Under the pieces are notes generated by a model, which did not search any database, was not told where the DNA came from, and saw only the letters and a list, made by a program, of their open reading frames with translations. A DNA stretch of 57,348 bases from contig JAJRWX010000002.1 of assembly GCA_024276605.1 (NCBI GenBank), forward strand, positions 1 through 57,348, read 5' to 3'. Source of the stretch: Planctomycetota bacterium. GTDB lineage: Bacteria > Planctomycetota > Phycisphaerae > UBA1845. Shown here one piece after another: positions 15,456 through 24,379 of this stretch (position 1 is the first letter of the stretch; every line of letters starts with the position of its first letter). Made by a program: the position numbers and the translations under genes.

Positions 15456-15514
15456 GGCGATAAGCTTAGCCGGATACGCGCATAAAGTCTCGGTACACTT
15501 GACTGTTAAGTGCT

Positions 15515-16831
15515 CTATATCTGTTCGAGGGCCGCGTCGAGATCAGCGATAATGTCTTGCCAGTCTTCCAGGCCGATGCTGACTCGAATGCCGCCGGGCA
15601 ATAGGCCGCGTGCTCGTTTAAGGTCTTCCGGCAGTGCTGCGTGTGTCATGCCGTATGGAGCTTCGATCAGCGTTTTGATTTGCCCAAGAGAAACCGCCAG
15701 GGTTAAGGTATAGGCGTGTACGGCTGCCCAGTCGATCAATGTCCTAGCCGGTACTCCGGAATCCTCTTTATCTTTGACAACGAAATAGAGCATGGACCCT
15801 GGCGCAAAGCGACCTTTATCATCGCGCATTTGTTTCTTGGCTAAATCGAATTGAGGAAATGATTCCAAGCCGGGATAACGCACCGCTTCTACTTTTGGAT
15901 GAGATTCCAGGAACCTGGCCACGCGCATAGCGGATTTTTGATAATTGGCCATACGTGTAGATAAAGTCGGTAGACCATGTACGAGCACCGGCCAGGCGCT
16001 TTTCGGGGATAAGGCGGCACCGAAATCCTTACGGAACATAATTAAGTCGCGATATTGTGACATTGGGCCAATGACTGCGCCGCCAATATCGGTACCGAAG
16101 CCGCCGATGGCTTTTGTTAGGGATTGGCAAACTAAGTCAGCGCCTAGTTCGATGGGACGCTGGCAATAGGGGGTGGCGAATGTATTGTCTACGACCATGT
16201 GTACATGTTTGTTTGCCGGGCGATTTTTATTGATGTCGTCCAGCATGTCACGCATGGCTGCGATGTCGATTAAACACATGTCAGGATTGACGGGTGTTTC
16301 AAAATACAACACCCGCGTTTGAGGTGTGATTAGATCCCGCGTTGACGAAAGGTCGGTCATATCGGCTAATGTGTGGTTGATAGAAAATCGCGGTAACCAG
16401 TTTTCCAGTAATGAATACGTACAGCCATAAAGCATTCTGTGGGCAACGACATGCTCGCCTGCTTTCGTAAGTGAGCAGATGGCTGCAGCAATGCCGGCCA
16501 TACCGGATGCAAAGCACAACGCTATTTCTCCACCTTCTGCGATGGCGAGATTTTCTTCGAGCATATCACCGTTTGGTTCACCCAGACGGTCGTAAATGTA
16601 GATAGGGTGATGTCCGTCTGATTCCATAACATCACCGGCGAACTCTGCGAAACCCAGGGCACCGCGTGCTGCGGAATCCAATCGGAAAGTTGCACTGGAG
16701 GTCATAGGCGGGATGACATGGTGGTCGTAGTCCCAGCGGTGCGTATGGCTACGACCGTGTATCATTCGGCTGCGCGTGCGATAATTGTTTTCCGCTGCTG
16801 TTTCGTTGGTTTTGTCTTTGTGCATGATCAT
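15515..16831 (-). CDS. Cys/Met-metabolism PLP-dependent enzyme (gamma-lyase/synthase family)
   Basis: 438 residues, within the range for cystathionine gamma-synthase, methionine gamma-lyase and O-acylhomoserine sulfhydrylase. Family landmarks: YSRLGEPN-like YDRLGEPNGD near 80, CFASGMAGIAA near 110, ETPVNPDMCLIDIAA near 195, NTFATPYCQRP near 235 and the PLP-lysine segment SLTKAIGGFGTDIGGAVIG near 258. These residues bind PLP and define fold type I. The exact reaction cannot be told from sequence by eye; the GEPNGD and FGTD variations are unusual. It uses sulfur amino acids in the cytoplasm. ATG 16825 is an alternative start. No met or cys genes are adjacent. Confidence 0.85.
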   Translation of the reverse strand: MIMHKDKTNETAAENNYRTRSRMIHGRSHTHRWDYDHHVIPPMTSSATFRLDSAARGALGFAEFAGDVMESDGHHPIYIYDRLGEPNGDMLEENLAIAEGGEIALCFASGMAGIAAAICSLTKAGEHVVAHRMLYGCTYSLLENWLPRFSINHTLADMTDLSSTRDLITPQTRVLYFETPVNPDMCLIDIAAMRDMLDDINKNRPANKHVHMVVDNTFATPYCQRPIELGADLVCQSLTKAIGGFGTDIGGAVIGPMSQYRDLIMFRKDFGAALSPKSAWPVLVHGLPTLSTRMANYQKSAMRVARFLESHPKVEAVRYPGLESFPQFDLAKKQMRDDKGRFAPGSMLYFVVKDKEDSGVPARTLIDWAAVHAYTLTLAVSLGQIKTLIEAPYGMTHAALPEDLKRARGLLPGGIRVSIGLEDWQDIIADLDAALEQI

Positions 16832-17970
16832 TGTCCCTATGTATTTCGTTTAGTCAGATGCGCAATAGATCCGCTTCCATCTATTATGAGGAGTGCAATT
16901 CCTATGCCGGAAGTTCGTGGAATTCGTTAATAGAAAGGTTAATCCAGGTGATGACGAAGATAAAGCGTCTCATTGCAACCGATGAGCGTGGGGCCGGTGA
17001 CACTTTCGGCGAGGTGGGTGCAATGCGTCAGAGCCGCCCCGATGTACATTGGGATGAATCTGCGGGCATTCTTGCCACCCACTCACGTAACTTTGCGTTT
17101 GGGAATGGTTGCTAGACCTGTCCGCTTACAGTTCGAGAGTGCTCACACCCGATCCAACATCACCAGGCTCGCGCCAGGTGTTCTGAACAACCAGACGTCG
17201 ATTTTGTAACGCACACAGTAGCATGGCAGTCGATTCAGGTGTGCCAAGCTTGGTATCACGTATAGAAAGTGGCTGAAGGAACGGGGTCCGTGACACTTCC
17301 GGCGGCTTGAGAACCGTTCCTCGTTGCAGCCTGAAAGGCTGACCGAAAGTAGCCGTGGGCAAGTCCGCCGCAGGCGGATGCCGCTCACGGTAAACCCAAC
17401 ATGCGTTCCATTCGACCCTGCAGGGGTCGCACAAGCGCCGCGTCGCACACATCTCGCAGAATAGACGACCCTTTCAGGGGCGAGCAGGCCTTCGGCCTGC
17501 AACAACTGCCGCCGATTCTGTCACGGACCCGAAGGAACGGGGATAATACCCTTTCGATTGCCTAAACTTGGCTATTGTGTTAGCATGAGGTGTCCAGATC
17601 AGGTGTCGAAGCTCATTCTTGCTACCTTGCGATGCCGCAACACGAATCTACTCGCTCAATCTGGACCGCCGAATGAACGACATCCGTCCCCCACTCCTAG
17701 GCTCGGTGATCGTGCCCCCCACGGCAAATCGGCCAGTATAGATGGTTAGCCTGGATGATGCGCCTACGGATGGGCGGTGTATGACAGGCTTCTCGCAATA
17801 CAGGCGGACAGTGACTACTGAAAATGGCCAGCTCTAGCCCTCCGACAACCTCGTAGGGCGGGAGGAGGAGGTCCATTTGAGATACGAGGACAGCTGACTG
17901 AGGGCAGGGCTGGTGCGGCAGAATCTGGCGGCACGAGTCTTCAACTCAGAGAACGGAGAAGGCAACCTGC
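16832..17970. other. 1.1-kb non-coding, repeat-bearing region
   Basis: No convincing gene: the frames here lack recognisable motifs and ribosome-binding sites and overlap repeats. It contains the insertion-like segment at 17275-17542 and a degenerate relative of its left end near 16989-17015 (GGGGCCGGTGACACTTTCGG). It separates housekeeping genes from the more G+C-rich three-gene cluster, consistent with a region that has received foreign DNA. Confidence 0.5.
17275..17542. mobile_element. Small non-coding insertion with inverted tips and 12-bp direct repeats
   Basis: GAAGGAACGGGG occurs at 17275-17286 and again at 17531-17542. Just inside, TCCGTGAC (17287-17294) and GTCACGGA (17520-17527) are perfect inverted repeats; including the flanking bases, GGTCCGTGAC and GTCACGGACC match over 10 bp. 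The interior has further G+C-rich palindromes (GCAGGCCTTCGGCCTGC near 17484; CCGCCGCAGGCGG near 17371). The arrangement suggests a non-autonomous element with a target duplication. No transposase inside. Confidence 0.5.
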
Positions 17971-18837
17971 ATGGATAAGACGATCGTTTCTAGTAGGAGT
18001 CAAGGTGAGGATCACTGGTTGCCGTCCCGCACGGATCCGTGCGATAAAGATGATGGACTGATTACCACGGCTCTTCTCTTGGCCGCTGGAGCGGGGACAC
18101 GTCTACAGCCGCTGACAGACAACAGCCCCAAGTGCCTTACGGAAGTGCGCGGCATTCCCATTCTAAAACGGCTTCTTTCTTGCCTAGTGGAGGAGGGCTT
18201 CAGGCGGTTGGTTGTAGTCGTCGGTTACCGCGACGCGCAAATCCGCGATTATTTGGAACGGCATTCTTCAGGGCTTACGATCGACTTCGTGGACTGCCGT
18301 GAGTTTGCGACGACAAACAACATCTACTCCCTTTGGCGGGCACGTGAACACGTTCGAGAACCGTTCGTCTTAATTGAATCGGACTTAGTGTTCGATTCGC
18401 ATCTACTGGGCCTGATGCGTGTTCGGGATCGCATCGCCGTTGCCCGCTTTCAATCGCCCTTGCTTGGGACGACTGTCTCGATAAACGAGTTTGGACGTGT
18501 TCTATCATTCCGTGTTGGGGCCGACCCGTGCACGACTGAGTTAGGGCATAAGACCGTCAACGTGTATAGCTTGTCGAAGGCGACTTGGCTGGAAGTTATC
18601 CGACGATTAGATCAGCATATTGCTGCGGGCAAAGTGCATGACTACTACGAGGTCGTGTTCGCGGAGATGGTCGCCGAAGGTTTGCTGGCGCTGCAATCGG
18701 TTCACTTTGACGAAGGACGTTGGTGCGAGATTGACACGCTCGAAGATCTCCAAATAGCCGAACAGATCTTTCTTGATCCGCAAGATGCGTACGGACCACA
18801 GATTGCGAAACGTTCGTGCTCCTTGCGGGTATCATGA
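17971..18837 (+). CDS. Sugar/choline-phosphate nucleotidyltransferase (LicC-like)
   Basis: 288 residues. LLLAAGAGTRLQPLTDNSPK (about 36-55) is the NTP-binding signature of nucleotidyltransferases (G-x-G-T-R and P-K). LVVVVGYRDAQIRDYLERH, TTNNIYSLWRAREH (about 114-127) and IESDLVF with a metal-binding Asp near 138 match the LicC-type CTP:phosphocholine, 2-aminoethylphosphonate and inositol-1-phosphate cytidylyltransferases. The ending WCEIDTLEDLQIAE is also typical of them. It should make a CDP- or NDP-activated head group. The first ~30 residues look unstructured. AGAAGG lies upstream of the ATG. Its stop overlaps the next gene's start (ATGA), and a CDP-alcohol phosphotransferase follows. The exact substrate is not determined. 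Confidence 0.78.
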   Translation: MDKTIVSSRSQGEDHWLPSRTDPCDKDDGLITTALLLAAGAGTRLQPLTDNSPKCLTEVRGIPILKRLLSCLVEEGFRRLVVVVGYRDAQIRDYLERHSSGLTIDFVDCREFATTNNIYSLWRAREHVREPFVLIESDLVFDSHLLGLMRVRDRIAVARFQSPLLGTTVSINEFGRVLSFRVGADPCTTELGHKTVNVYSLSKATWLEVIRRLDQHIAAGKVHDYYEVVFAEMVAEGLLALQSVHFDEGRWCEIDTLEDLQIAEQIFLDPQDAYGPQIAKRSCSLRVS

Positions 18838-19823
18838 CGGGGTCGCAAGGCGCAACTGACCACAGCGGAGTCGTTGTCGCCGGGGAAACCCCGCGTCAAC
18901 TCAATTACACGAAGGTTCGGGCGTATTGGAAGAGTGCGCGACCGTCAATGCTTGGTCCCTACATGATGGACGGGTTCGGGTTCCCCGTCGGCGCGGGGCG
19001 CTTTCGTTTTCGTGGCGAAGTAAAGGCGGTCGCAGAAGCGATAAAAGACCTCAAACCGGAAACGTCGGTGCTGGACCTTGGCTGTGGCATAGGCGTGTGG
19101 GCGGAGTACTTCGCGCAACGCTTCTCAAGAGTAGTGGCGGTCGAGGCTAGCTCAACGCTGTACACGGTGTTGAAGGAACGATGCTCACCCTATCCGAACG
19201 TGACCACACACCACCGCGACGTGTTATCCTTCGAGATGAAAAACGATTGCGGGGCTGCAGAAGGGTTTGGATCCACCAGTGGGTTTGGGCTGGTTTTTCT
19301 CGGTGGTTTGCTGATGTACTTGAACGATCACGATGTTTCGATCCTGCTGCGCAAGCTCGTTTCACACCTTAAACCGGGCGCGATAGTACTTTGTCGTGAG
19401 TCCACGATTCGCCAAGGTGTCGACACGTTGCAAGGCGATTATCAGGTCGTTTACCGCTCGGTTGAAACATATCGGAACATTCTTGTGGATGCCGGCTTCG
19501 ACGTCATGAAGGTACAGGGCAACAACGCATACATCAGCGTGCAAATGGCCTGCGAACTTGTCAAGAAATGGAAGGCGCTTGTGCCGGCGCGATTCCGATG
19601 TCTCCCAATCGTCGGTCGCCTTGCGTACTTGGGGTTTCGCTTGGGCTACCCGTGGAATACGAGGCTGATTCCTTGGCTGTTGACCAGAATGGGGTGCGAG
19701 TTCCCGTGGTTGACGAACCACTTCTTTGTTCTACGGCCAAGTATACAGGCCGCAGCGGACCGGATGGACGCGCCGTCGCACGGCACGCAGGTCGGGCAAG
19801 AGAGGATGCAGAAATCGCGTTGA
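18834..19823 (+). CDS. SAM-dependent methyltransferase
   Basis: 329 residues from the ATG at 18834, which overlaps the preceding TGA as ATGA; a GTG at 18816 is a less likely start. The class I SAM-binding core is clear: VLDLGCGIGVWAEYFA (about 79-94), VVAVEASSTLY, HHRDVLSFE and LVFLGGLLMYLNDHDVSILLRKLVSHLKPGA (split: post-I and motif III regions). About 90 C-terminal residues follow, with hydrophobic, aromatic stretches (RCLPIVGRLAYLGFRLGYPW), perhaps for membrane or lipid contact. Context (cytidylyltransferase before, CDP-alcohol phosphotransferase after) suggests methylation of an amino-alcohol head group, by analogy with phospholipid N-methylation, but this is inference. It overlaps the next gene as TTGA. 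Confidence 0.75.
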   Translation: MTGSQGATDHSGVVVAGETPRQLNYTKVRAYWKSARPSMLGPYMMDGFGFPVGAGRFRFRGEVKAVAEAIKDLKPETSVLDLGCGIGVWAEYFAQRFSRVVAVEASSTLYTVLKERCSPYPNVTTHHRDVLSFEMKNDCGAAEGFGSTSGFGLVFLGGLLMYLNDHDVSILLRKLVSHLKPGAIVLCRESTIRQGVDTLQGDYQVVYRSVETYRNILVDAGFDVMKVQGNNAYISVQMACELVKKWKALVPARFRCLPIVGRLAYLGFRLGYPWNTRLIPWLLTRMGCEFPWLTNHFFVLRPSIQAAADRMDAPSHGTQVGQERMQKSR

Positions 19824-20485
19824 ATAAACCGCTAAGACAACTCTACTGCAATCTCCCAAACATCGTTTCGTTTGTCGGCGTGCTACCGCTCTTCATCCTT
19901 CTCCGGGAGGACGCGTTTATCTATCTCTGCCCGCTCATCGTCTTCAACAACATCATGGATGATTTGGACGGAATTCTGGCCAAGAAGTTGGGGCTTTGCA
20001 GTGAATTCGGTGCCGGGTTGGACAATGTATGCGACGCGGTGGCGCACATCCTCATTGCAATGGTTGTCGGCTTCCATTTTGGTGGAGTCGTGCTGGCGGC
20101 TAGCCTACTCTCTGCCGTCGCGATTCTTATTCGTGTTGTTCAGCGAATAGCCCCTTCTCACGTTCCCGGAACCGGGACGCCGACCAACGAATTAATGCGT
20201 CACCTCCTGCTATTGACCATGCTCCATCAGTTCTATGCCTTCGAGATCACTACATACCTTGTCGCTGTGTACCTTCTGAACTCGGCGTCGATGCTCGTAC
20301 CATTTGCCATGCCTCACCTTGTTCGCTCGAAAACCAAGTCAGCGACGGCGATCCTGGGCGTCAATGTTGCCCTTGTGCTTACCTGGGTTTCCCCCGAAAC
20401 CGCACCTTTCATGGCGGTAGTCTTCTTGGGCACATATCTCTATTCGTTTGCGGTGGGCGCTGTGGGATGGCTCCGAGCGGGATGA
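19820..20485 (+). CDS. CDP-alcohol phosphotransferase
   Basis: 221 residues from TTG 19820, which overlaps the methyltransferase stop (TTGA); the open frame extends further upstream but that part overlaps the methyltransferase gene. Asp47, Asp50-Gly51, Ala54-Lys55, Gly64, Asp68 and Asp72 fit the family motif D-x2-DG-x2-AR-x8-G-x3-D-x3-D exactly, except that Arg is replaced by Lys55. The aspartates bind the two metal ions. About six hydrophobic helices are visible, as expected for this inner-membrane family, which moves a phospho-alcohol from a CDP-linked donor to an acceptor alcohol such as diacylglycerol. Paired with the LicC-like enzyme, it suggests a Kennedy-type lipid head-group pathway. 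Confidence 0.82.
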   Translation: MNKPLRQLYCNLPNIVSFVGVLPLFILLREDAFIYLCPLIVFNNIMDDLDGILAKKLGLCSEFGAGLDNVCDAVAHILIAMVVGFHFGGVVLAASLLSAVAILIRVVQRIAPSHVPGTGTPTNELMRHLLLLTMLHQFYAFEITTYLVAVYLLNSASMLVPFAMPHLVRSKTKSATAILGVNVALVLTWVSPETAPFMAVVFLGTYLYSFAVGAVGWLRAG

Positions 20486-20516
20486 AGGTAAGCGCTCGGT
20501 GAAGTGCACTTTTTAA

Positions 20517-21962
20517 CTACACTTTGGTGTGTACCCATTTACCTCGATAGTAACGTGTTAGTCCAGCGGCGCCACGCCAAATATTATCTGCGAACATACC
20601 CATCCAAGCGCCAAGCAGGCCACCTTGTAGGACGATTCCACAGATGTAACCTGTCAATATGCGTATGTTGACGCCGACTATGGTGATCAGCAGGGGGTAT
20701 TTTGTATCACCCGCCCCACGTAAAGCCCAGATGTAAACAATGGCTATGACAAGTATCGGTTGGAGTAGAGATAAGTAGCGGAAGGGGGCTGCGCCGGCGA
20801 GACGAACCTCTTTGTCCGTGCTCATTACGTCATAAATCAGGTCAGCACCAAAATAGAAAAATGCCGCGACGAACAGTGAGAGTAGTCCGCATTGCATAAC
20901 GGCTTCGTGCGCGATGCGACGGGCGCGGGCAATGTTCGCTGCACCAAGTGCCTGGCCAATCATGGTGGCTGTGGCCGTAGACCACGCTACGGCAGGAAGG
21001 TAGGTTAGTGCTTCGACGCGGATAGCGACGATGTGGGCTGCGAAGAGAATCTGGCTTTGCTGTGGGTCTGCCAATCGTGAGATGATCGCCAGGAATATGA
21101 AGTGTCCGGACCACATGATCGCGCCATCTGCGGCTGCGGGGGTTCCGATGTTGAGTATTCGTTTGACGTCCTGCAGGCGGAGTTTGAGTAGGGGCGCTTG
21201 AATCATGATGCCGGTCCTACCGCGTGCGAGTACGAGAATCATCAACATTGCGCCGAGACCTTGCGCAGCGACCGTTCCGATGACAATACCTGTGATGCCC
21301 AGTTTGGGAATTGGCCCTGGTCCGTAGACCAACAAGTATGACACCAATATATTGACACCGTTGATGATGGCGAAAATAGCCATGGGTGTTCGCATGTCGC
21401 CAAGACCGCGAATAGCGGCGCTGCCGACGAGGGTGATGCAGAGGAAGAATAGGCCAATGGCGTCGAATCGGAGGTAATTGACGGTGATGGTGTAAGCTTC
21501 CCCGGTCATGCGGCAGTAGTGTGCGAACCAGGGGGCTAAGGTGTAAATGAGTAGAAAGATGCACAGGCCTACGATCGCAGCCAGGGTGATGGATTGGTTG
21601 GCGAAACGGTTAGCCTGCCGGCGGTCTCCTGCGCCTTCGAACCGAGAGACGAGTGCGGTAGTGCCGGTTCCCACAAGCATGGCGATCATTGAGCCTAGCC
21701 AGGCGACGTAGGCACCGAGACCGATGGCGGCGGTGGCTGTGTGGCTGATACGACCGGCGAGAAAAACGTCAAAGGTGCCTACGGCGGCGTTGAGTAGCTG
21801 TTCGCCAAGTACGGGGATGGCTAGGATGAACAAGGTACGGCGGATGGGGGCAGATACGAGTTTTGTAGAAGTCTGCGACTTCTTTACCAGTGGCTCTTGC
21901 GCTGGCTGATTCGATCCATCGAGCATGTCATAGTTTTCAGTGTCCGAATGGACGTTGGACAT
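20517..21962 (-). CDS. MATE-family multidrug/solute efflux transporter
   Basis: 481 residues with about twelve transmembrane helices in two homologous halves, the standard MATE size. LFILAIPVLGEQLLNAAVGTFDVFLAGRIS (N-terminal, split here: the PVLGEQLLN helix) and IGLGAYVAWLGSMIAMLVGTGTTALVSR match the N-terminal bundle with the conserved glycine pattern. The second half repeats the plan after about residue 250. It exports small compounds by Na+ or H+ antiport; substrate unknown. It is convergent with the lipid-type gene cluster (31-nt gap), without evidence that the two are related. Confidence 0.88.
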   Translation of the reverse strand: MSNVHSDTENYDMLDGSNQPAQEPLVKKSQTSTKLVSAPIRRTLFILAIPVLGEQLLNAAVGTFDVFLAGRISHTATAAIGLGAYVAWLGSMIAMLVGTGTTALVSRFEGAGDRRQANRFANQSITLAAIVGLCIFLLIYTLAPWFAHYCRMTGEAYTITVNYLRFDAIGLFFLCITLVGSAAIRGLGDMRTPMAIFAIINGVNILVSYLLVYGPGPIPKLGITGIVIGTVAAQGLGAMLMILVLARGRTGIMIQAPLLKLRLQDVKRILNIGTPAAADGAIMWSGHFIFLAIISRLADPQQSQILFAAHIVAIRVEALTYLPAVAWSTATATMIGQALGAANIARARRIAHEAVMQCGLLSLFVAAFFYFGADLIYDVMSTDKEVRLAGAAPFRYLSLLQPILVIAIVYIWALRGAGDTKYPLLITIVGVNIRILTGYICGIVLQGGLLGAWMGMFADNIWRGAAGLTRYYRGKWVHTKV

Positions 21963-22278
21963 ATCATATCTCTATCCGTTAGCCGTGTTATGTAACACAC
22001 GTTCGCATCGTTCGCCGGAAAAAACCACTGTTTAGCCGGTTCGATATACAGTATGGCAGTTGGGAGGTTATGCCTAGATGTGGTTGTATGGGATGACTGG
22101 AAAACGAGACGAGGTGAAGCAGGAGGCCTATTCACGGTATGGAGGGGGTAGGAAATGTCACTTTTGGTGCATGTCTCATTGATGCGAGGTTTATGACGGC
22201 TATACTCGACGGGCGGAATTCGGTTGAGGCGACTCCAGGGTGAATGGATAGTGGGCATCTGTATTTGAAGGATAAAGC
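21963..22278. other. Divergent intergenic region
   Basis: About 315 bp between the MATE gene and the PIN-TRAM gene. I see no convincing gene or hairpin. AAGGA at 22268-22272 serves the PIN-TRAM start. Confidence 0.4.
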
Positions 22279-23409
22279 ATGAGTGAAGCACCGGTAAGTG
22301 TATCTGATCGCGCACACACGGCCCGTTCGAGCATGTTATTTTTGCTTGGACTGCGCTTCATGTTTTTGCTCGTATTGATGGCTGTGGGTTGGAGTTTGGC
22401 TTCGGAAGAACAGCAATTATCGGCTCAGTTATCAGAGCATCGTCAGTTGATTGTGCTAGGTTTCTTGGGTTCAGCTTTGATTGTGATCGCGTTGGATGTG
22501 TTTATACCGCGCAAGTCGCTCTCTGCGATATCGGGTCTGTTTTTTGGGCTGGTAGTGGGGATGGTGGTGGCGTATGGGCTTTCGTTGGTGATCGACCTGC
22601 TGGTGGAGGCGAATGCCGCTACGATTGATTTAGAAGACCCCGGCTCTGCTTCGGTGGTCAGTGCGCTCAAGTTGGCGCTGGGTGTGGTGTGTTGCTATAT
22701 GGCGGTCAGTTTTATTTTACAGACTAAGGATGATGTTCGTTTTGTCATCCCGTATGTGGAGTTTTCCCGGCAAAGTAAGGGATCGCGACCGATGGTTCTG
22801 GATACGTCCGTGATTGTCGATGGTCGCATTGCAGATATTGCAGATACACGGGTTTTTGACTCGGAGTTAATTGTGCCGAGGTTTGTATTGCAGGAATTAC
22901 AGACCATTGCGGATAGCAACGATAAGCTCAAGCGCATTCGCGGTCGGCGCGGTCTGGATATGTTGAACAAGCTTCAAACCAATGAGCATGTGGATATTAA
23001 AATACTGGAAGTCAAGCCTGAGAGAAGTGCTTCGGATGCCGGAGTGGATGAGATGCTCGTTGACCTTGCACGACAGCTGGATGGTAAAGTTGTGACCAAC
23101 GATTTCAATTTGAATAAGGTTGCGCAATTGCGCGGTGTGGTCGTGATTAATATCAATGATCTGGCCAACGCGCTTAAGCCGGTGGTGCTTCCTGGTGAAG
23201 CCATGTCCATCAAAGTGGTTAAGCCGGGCGAGGAGTCGGGACAGGGTATTGGCTATCTTGATGATGGTACGATGGTGGTTGTCGAAGGTGGCCGGGAACG
23301 CATCGGTGAAATCGTTCAGTTGGCTGTAACCAGTGTTCTTCAAACGTCGGCGGGACGTATGATATTCGGTCGTGTGGATGGCGGAGTACCTGAACGACGC
23401 AAGGTGTGA
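22279..23409 (+). CDS. Membrane-anchored PIN-TRAM domain protein (YacL-like)
   Basis: 376 residues. Four hydrophobic helices occupy about 18-150. A PIN domain (about 172-300) follows, with the conserved acidic residues in VLDTSVIVDGRIADIAD, LQELQTIADS and KVVTNDFNLNKVA, the layout of a metal-dependent ribonuclease. The C-terminus (IKVVKPGEESGQGIGYLDDGT to VTSVLQTSAGRMIFG) is a TRAM domain, an RNA-binding beta barrel. This combination is the YacL family of Gram-positive bacteria, where yacL is also next to ispD. It probably cuts RNA at the membrane; the physiological target is not known. It is followed by ispD after a 23-nt gap. Confidence 0.85.
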   Translation: MSEAPVSVSDRAHTARSSMLFLLGLRFMFLLVLMAVGWSLASEEQQLSAQLSEHRQLIVLGFLGSALIVIALDVFIPRKSLSAISGLFFGLVVGMVVAYGLSLVIDLLVEANAATIDLEDPGSASVVSALKLALGVVCCYMAVSFILQTKDDVRFVIPYVEFSRQSKGSRPMVLDTSVIVDGRIADIADTRVFDSELIVPRFVLQELQTIADSNDKLKRIRGRRGLDMLNKLQTNEHVDIKILEVKPERSASDAGVDEMLVDLARQLDGKVVTNDFNLNKVAQLRGVVVININDLANALKPVVLPGEAMSIKVVKPGEESGQGIGYLDDGTMVVVEGGRERIGEIVQLAVTSVLQTSAGRMIFGRVDGGVPERRKV

Positions 23410-23432
23410 TCGTCCTTGCAGGGGAGGTTGTG

Positions 23433-24164
23433 ATGAGTAAGTACGCGGTGATCCTGGTAGCTGCCGGTAAGAGCGAGCGATTTGGTGGTAAGGAGAAAAA
23501 AACCTTCGCCAAGCTGGATGGTCGCCCGATCTTCTTACGATCGTTAGAGGTGTTTACGAGACGGGACGATGTGTGTCAGACGATATTGGCCGTTGCGCCG
23601 GAGGATATGGAGGAGATGAAATCCAAGTTCGGTGCGAATTTGGGTTTCATGGGTGTGAGCTTAGTTGAGGGTGGCACAGCGCGTTGGCAAACGGTGCGTA
23701 ACGCACTTCAGCGCGTTAGTGATGACGCTACGCATGTGGCCGTTCATGATGCAGCGCGTCCTTGTGTGACGGAATCGATGGTCGATGGAGTTTTTGCGGA
23801 AGCGAAAAAAAGTGGGGCTGCGATTTTGGCTTGCCCGCTGACCGGGACATTAAAGCGCGTTGGCGAAGTCGGTATAGAATCTACGGTCTCACGTGAGAAT
23901 CTGTATGAAGCGCAGACACCGCAGGTGTTCCTCAAGTCGATCTTAGTGGAGGCGTATGCTAAGTTAGGTGATAACGGAGACACGATTACTGATGATGCTC
24001 AGGTTGTTGAGCAGACTGGGCATCTGGTAACCGTGGTTTCGTCGAGTCCGCTGAATCTAAAAATCACAAGCAGATCGGATATGGCGCTGGCCCAGTCAAT
24101 CATTAAGACCAGCCCGAGGAAGACAACGCCGAAGTTGGGTGCGTTTGATGAGGCGCAGTGGTAG
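23433..24164 (+). CDS. ispD: 2-C-methyl-D-erythritol 4-phosphate cytidylyltransferase
   Basis: 243 residues from ATG 23433, which has GGGGAGG 5-12 nt upstream; an upstream in-frame start overlaps the previous gene and lacks a good site. The enzyme makes CDP-methylerythritol in the MEP isoprenoid pathway. VILVAAGKSERFGGKEKKTF (about 6-25) is the CTP-binding loop, HVAVHDAARPCV (about 101-112) the conserved DAARP block, and YEAQTPQVFL (about 160-169) the C-terminal motif. It normally acts as a cytoplasmic dimer. No ispF follows. The tail (about 20 residues after IIKTS) is longer than usual. Confidence 0.9.
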   Translation: MSKYAVILVAAGKSERFGGKEKKTFAKLDGRPIFLRSLEVFTRRDDVCQTILAVAPEDMEEMKSKFGANLGFMGVSLVEGGTARWQTVRNALQRVSDDATHVAVHDAARPCVTESMVDGVFAEAKKSGAAILACPLTGTLKRVGEVGIESTVSRENLYEAQTPQVFLKSILVEAYAKLGDNGDTITDDAQVVEQTGHLVTVVSSSPLNLKITSRSDMALAQSIIKTSPRKTTPKLGAFDEAQW

Positions 24165-24379
24165 TTGCTTGTGAAAATAATGTGATTTCTCTGGCTTGCA
24201 GCTTATCGTGGTGGTGCCTGTGAATTGTTGTTCGTGTAAGAAACTATATTGGACTTCGAAAATGTGTTTTGGTTATCTGATATGCGTTGACATGCGAATG
24301 GGCTGAGGGTGTAATGTGATGGGTGGTGCTTGCGCGGGGAACGGAGTCACATGTCCTAAAGTTTAGGCGAGGAGATGCC

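Noticed and set aside
17126-17505. 108- and 120-codon minus-strand frames in the non-coding region
   Set aside because: They overlie the insertion-like palindromic segment and have no motif or start signal; open frames in G+C-rich repeats are expected by chance.
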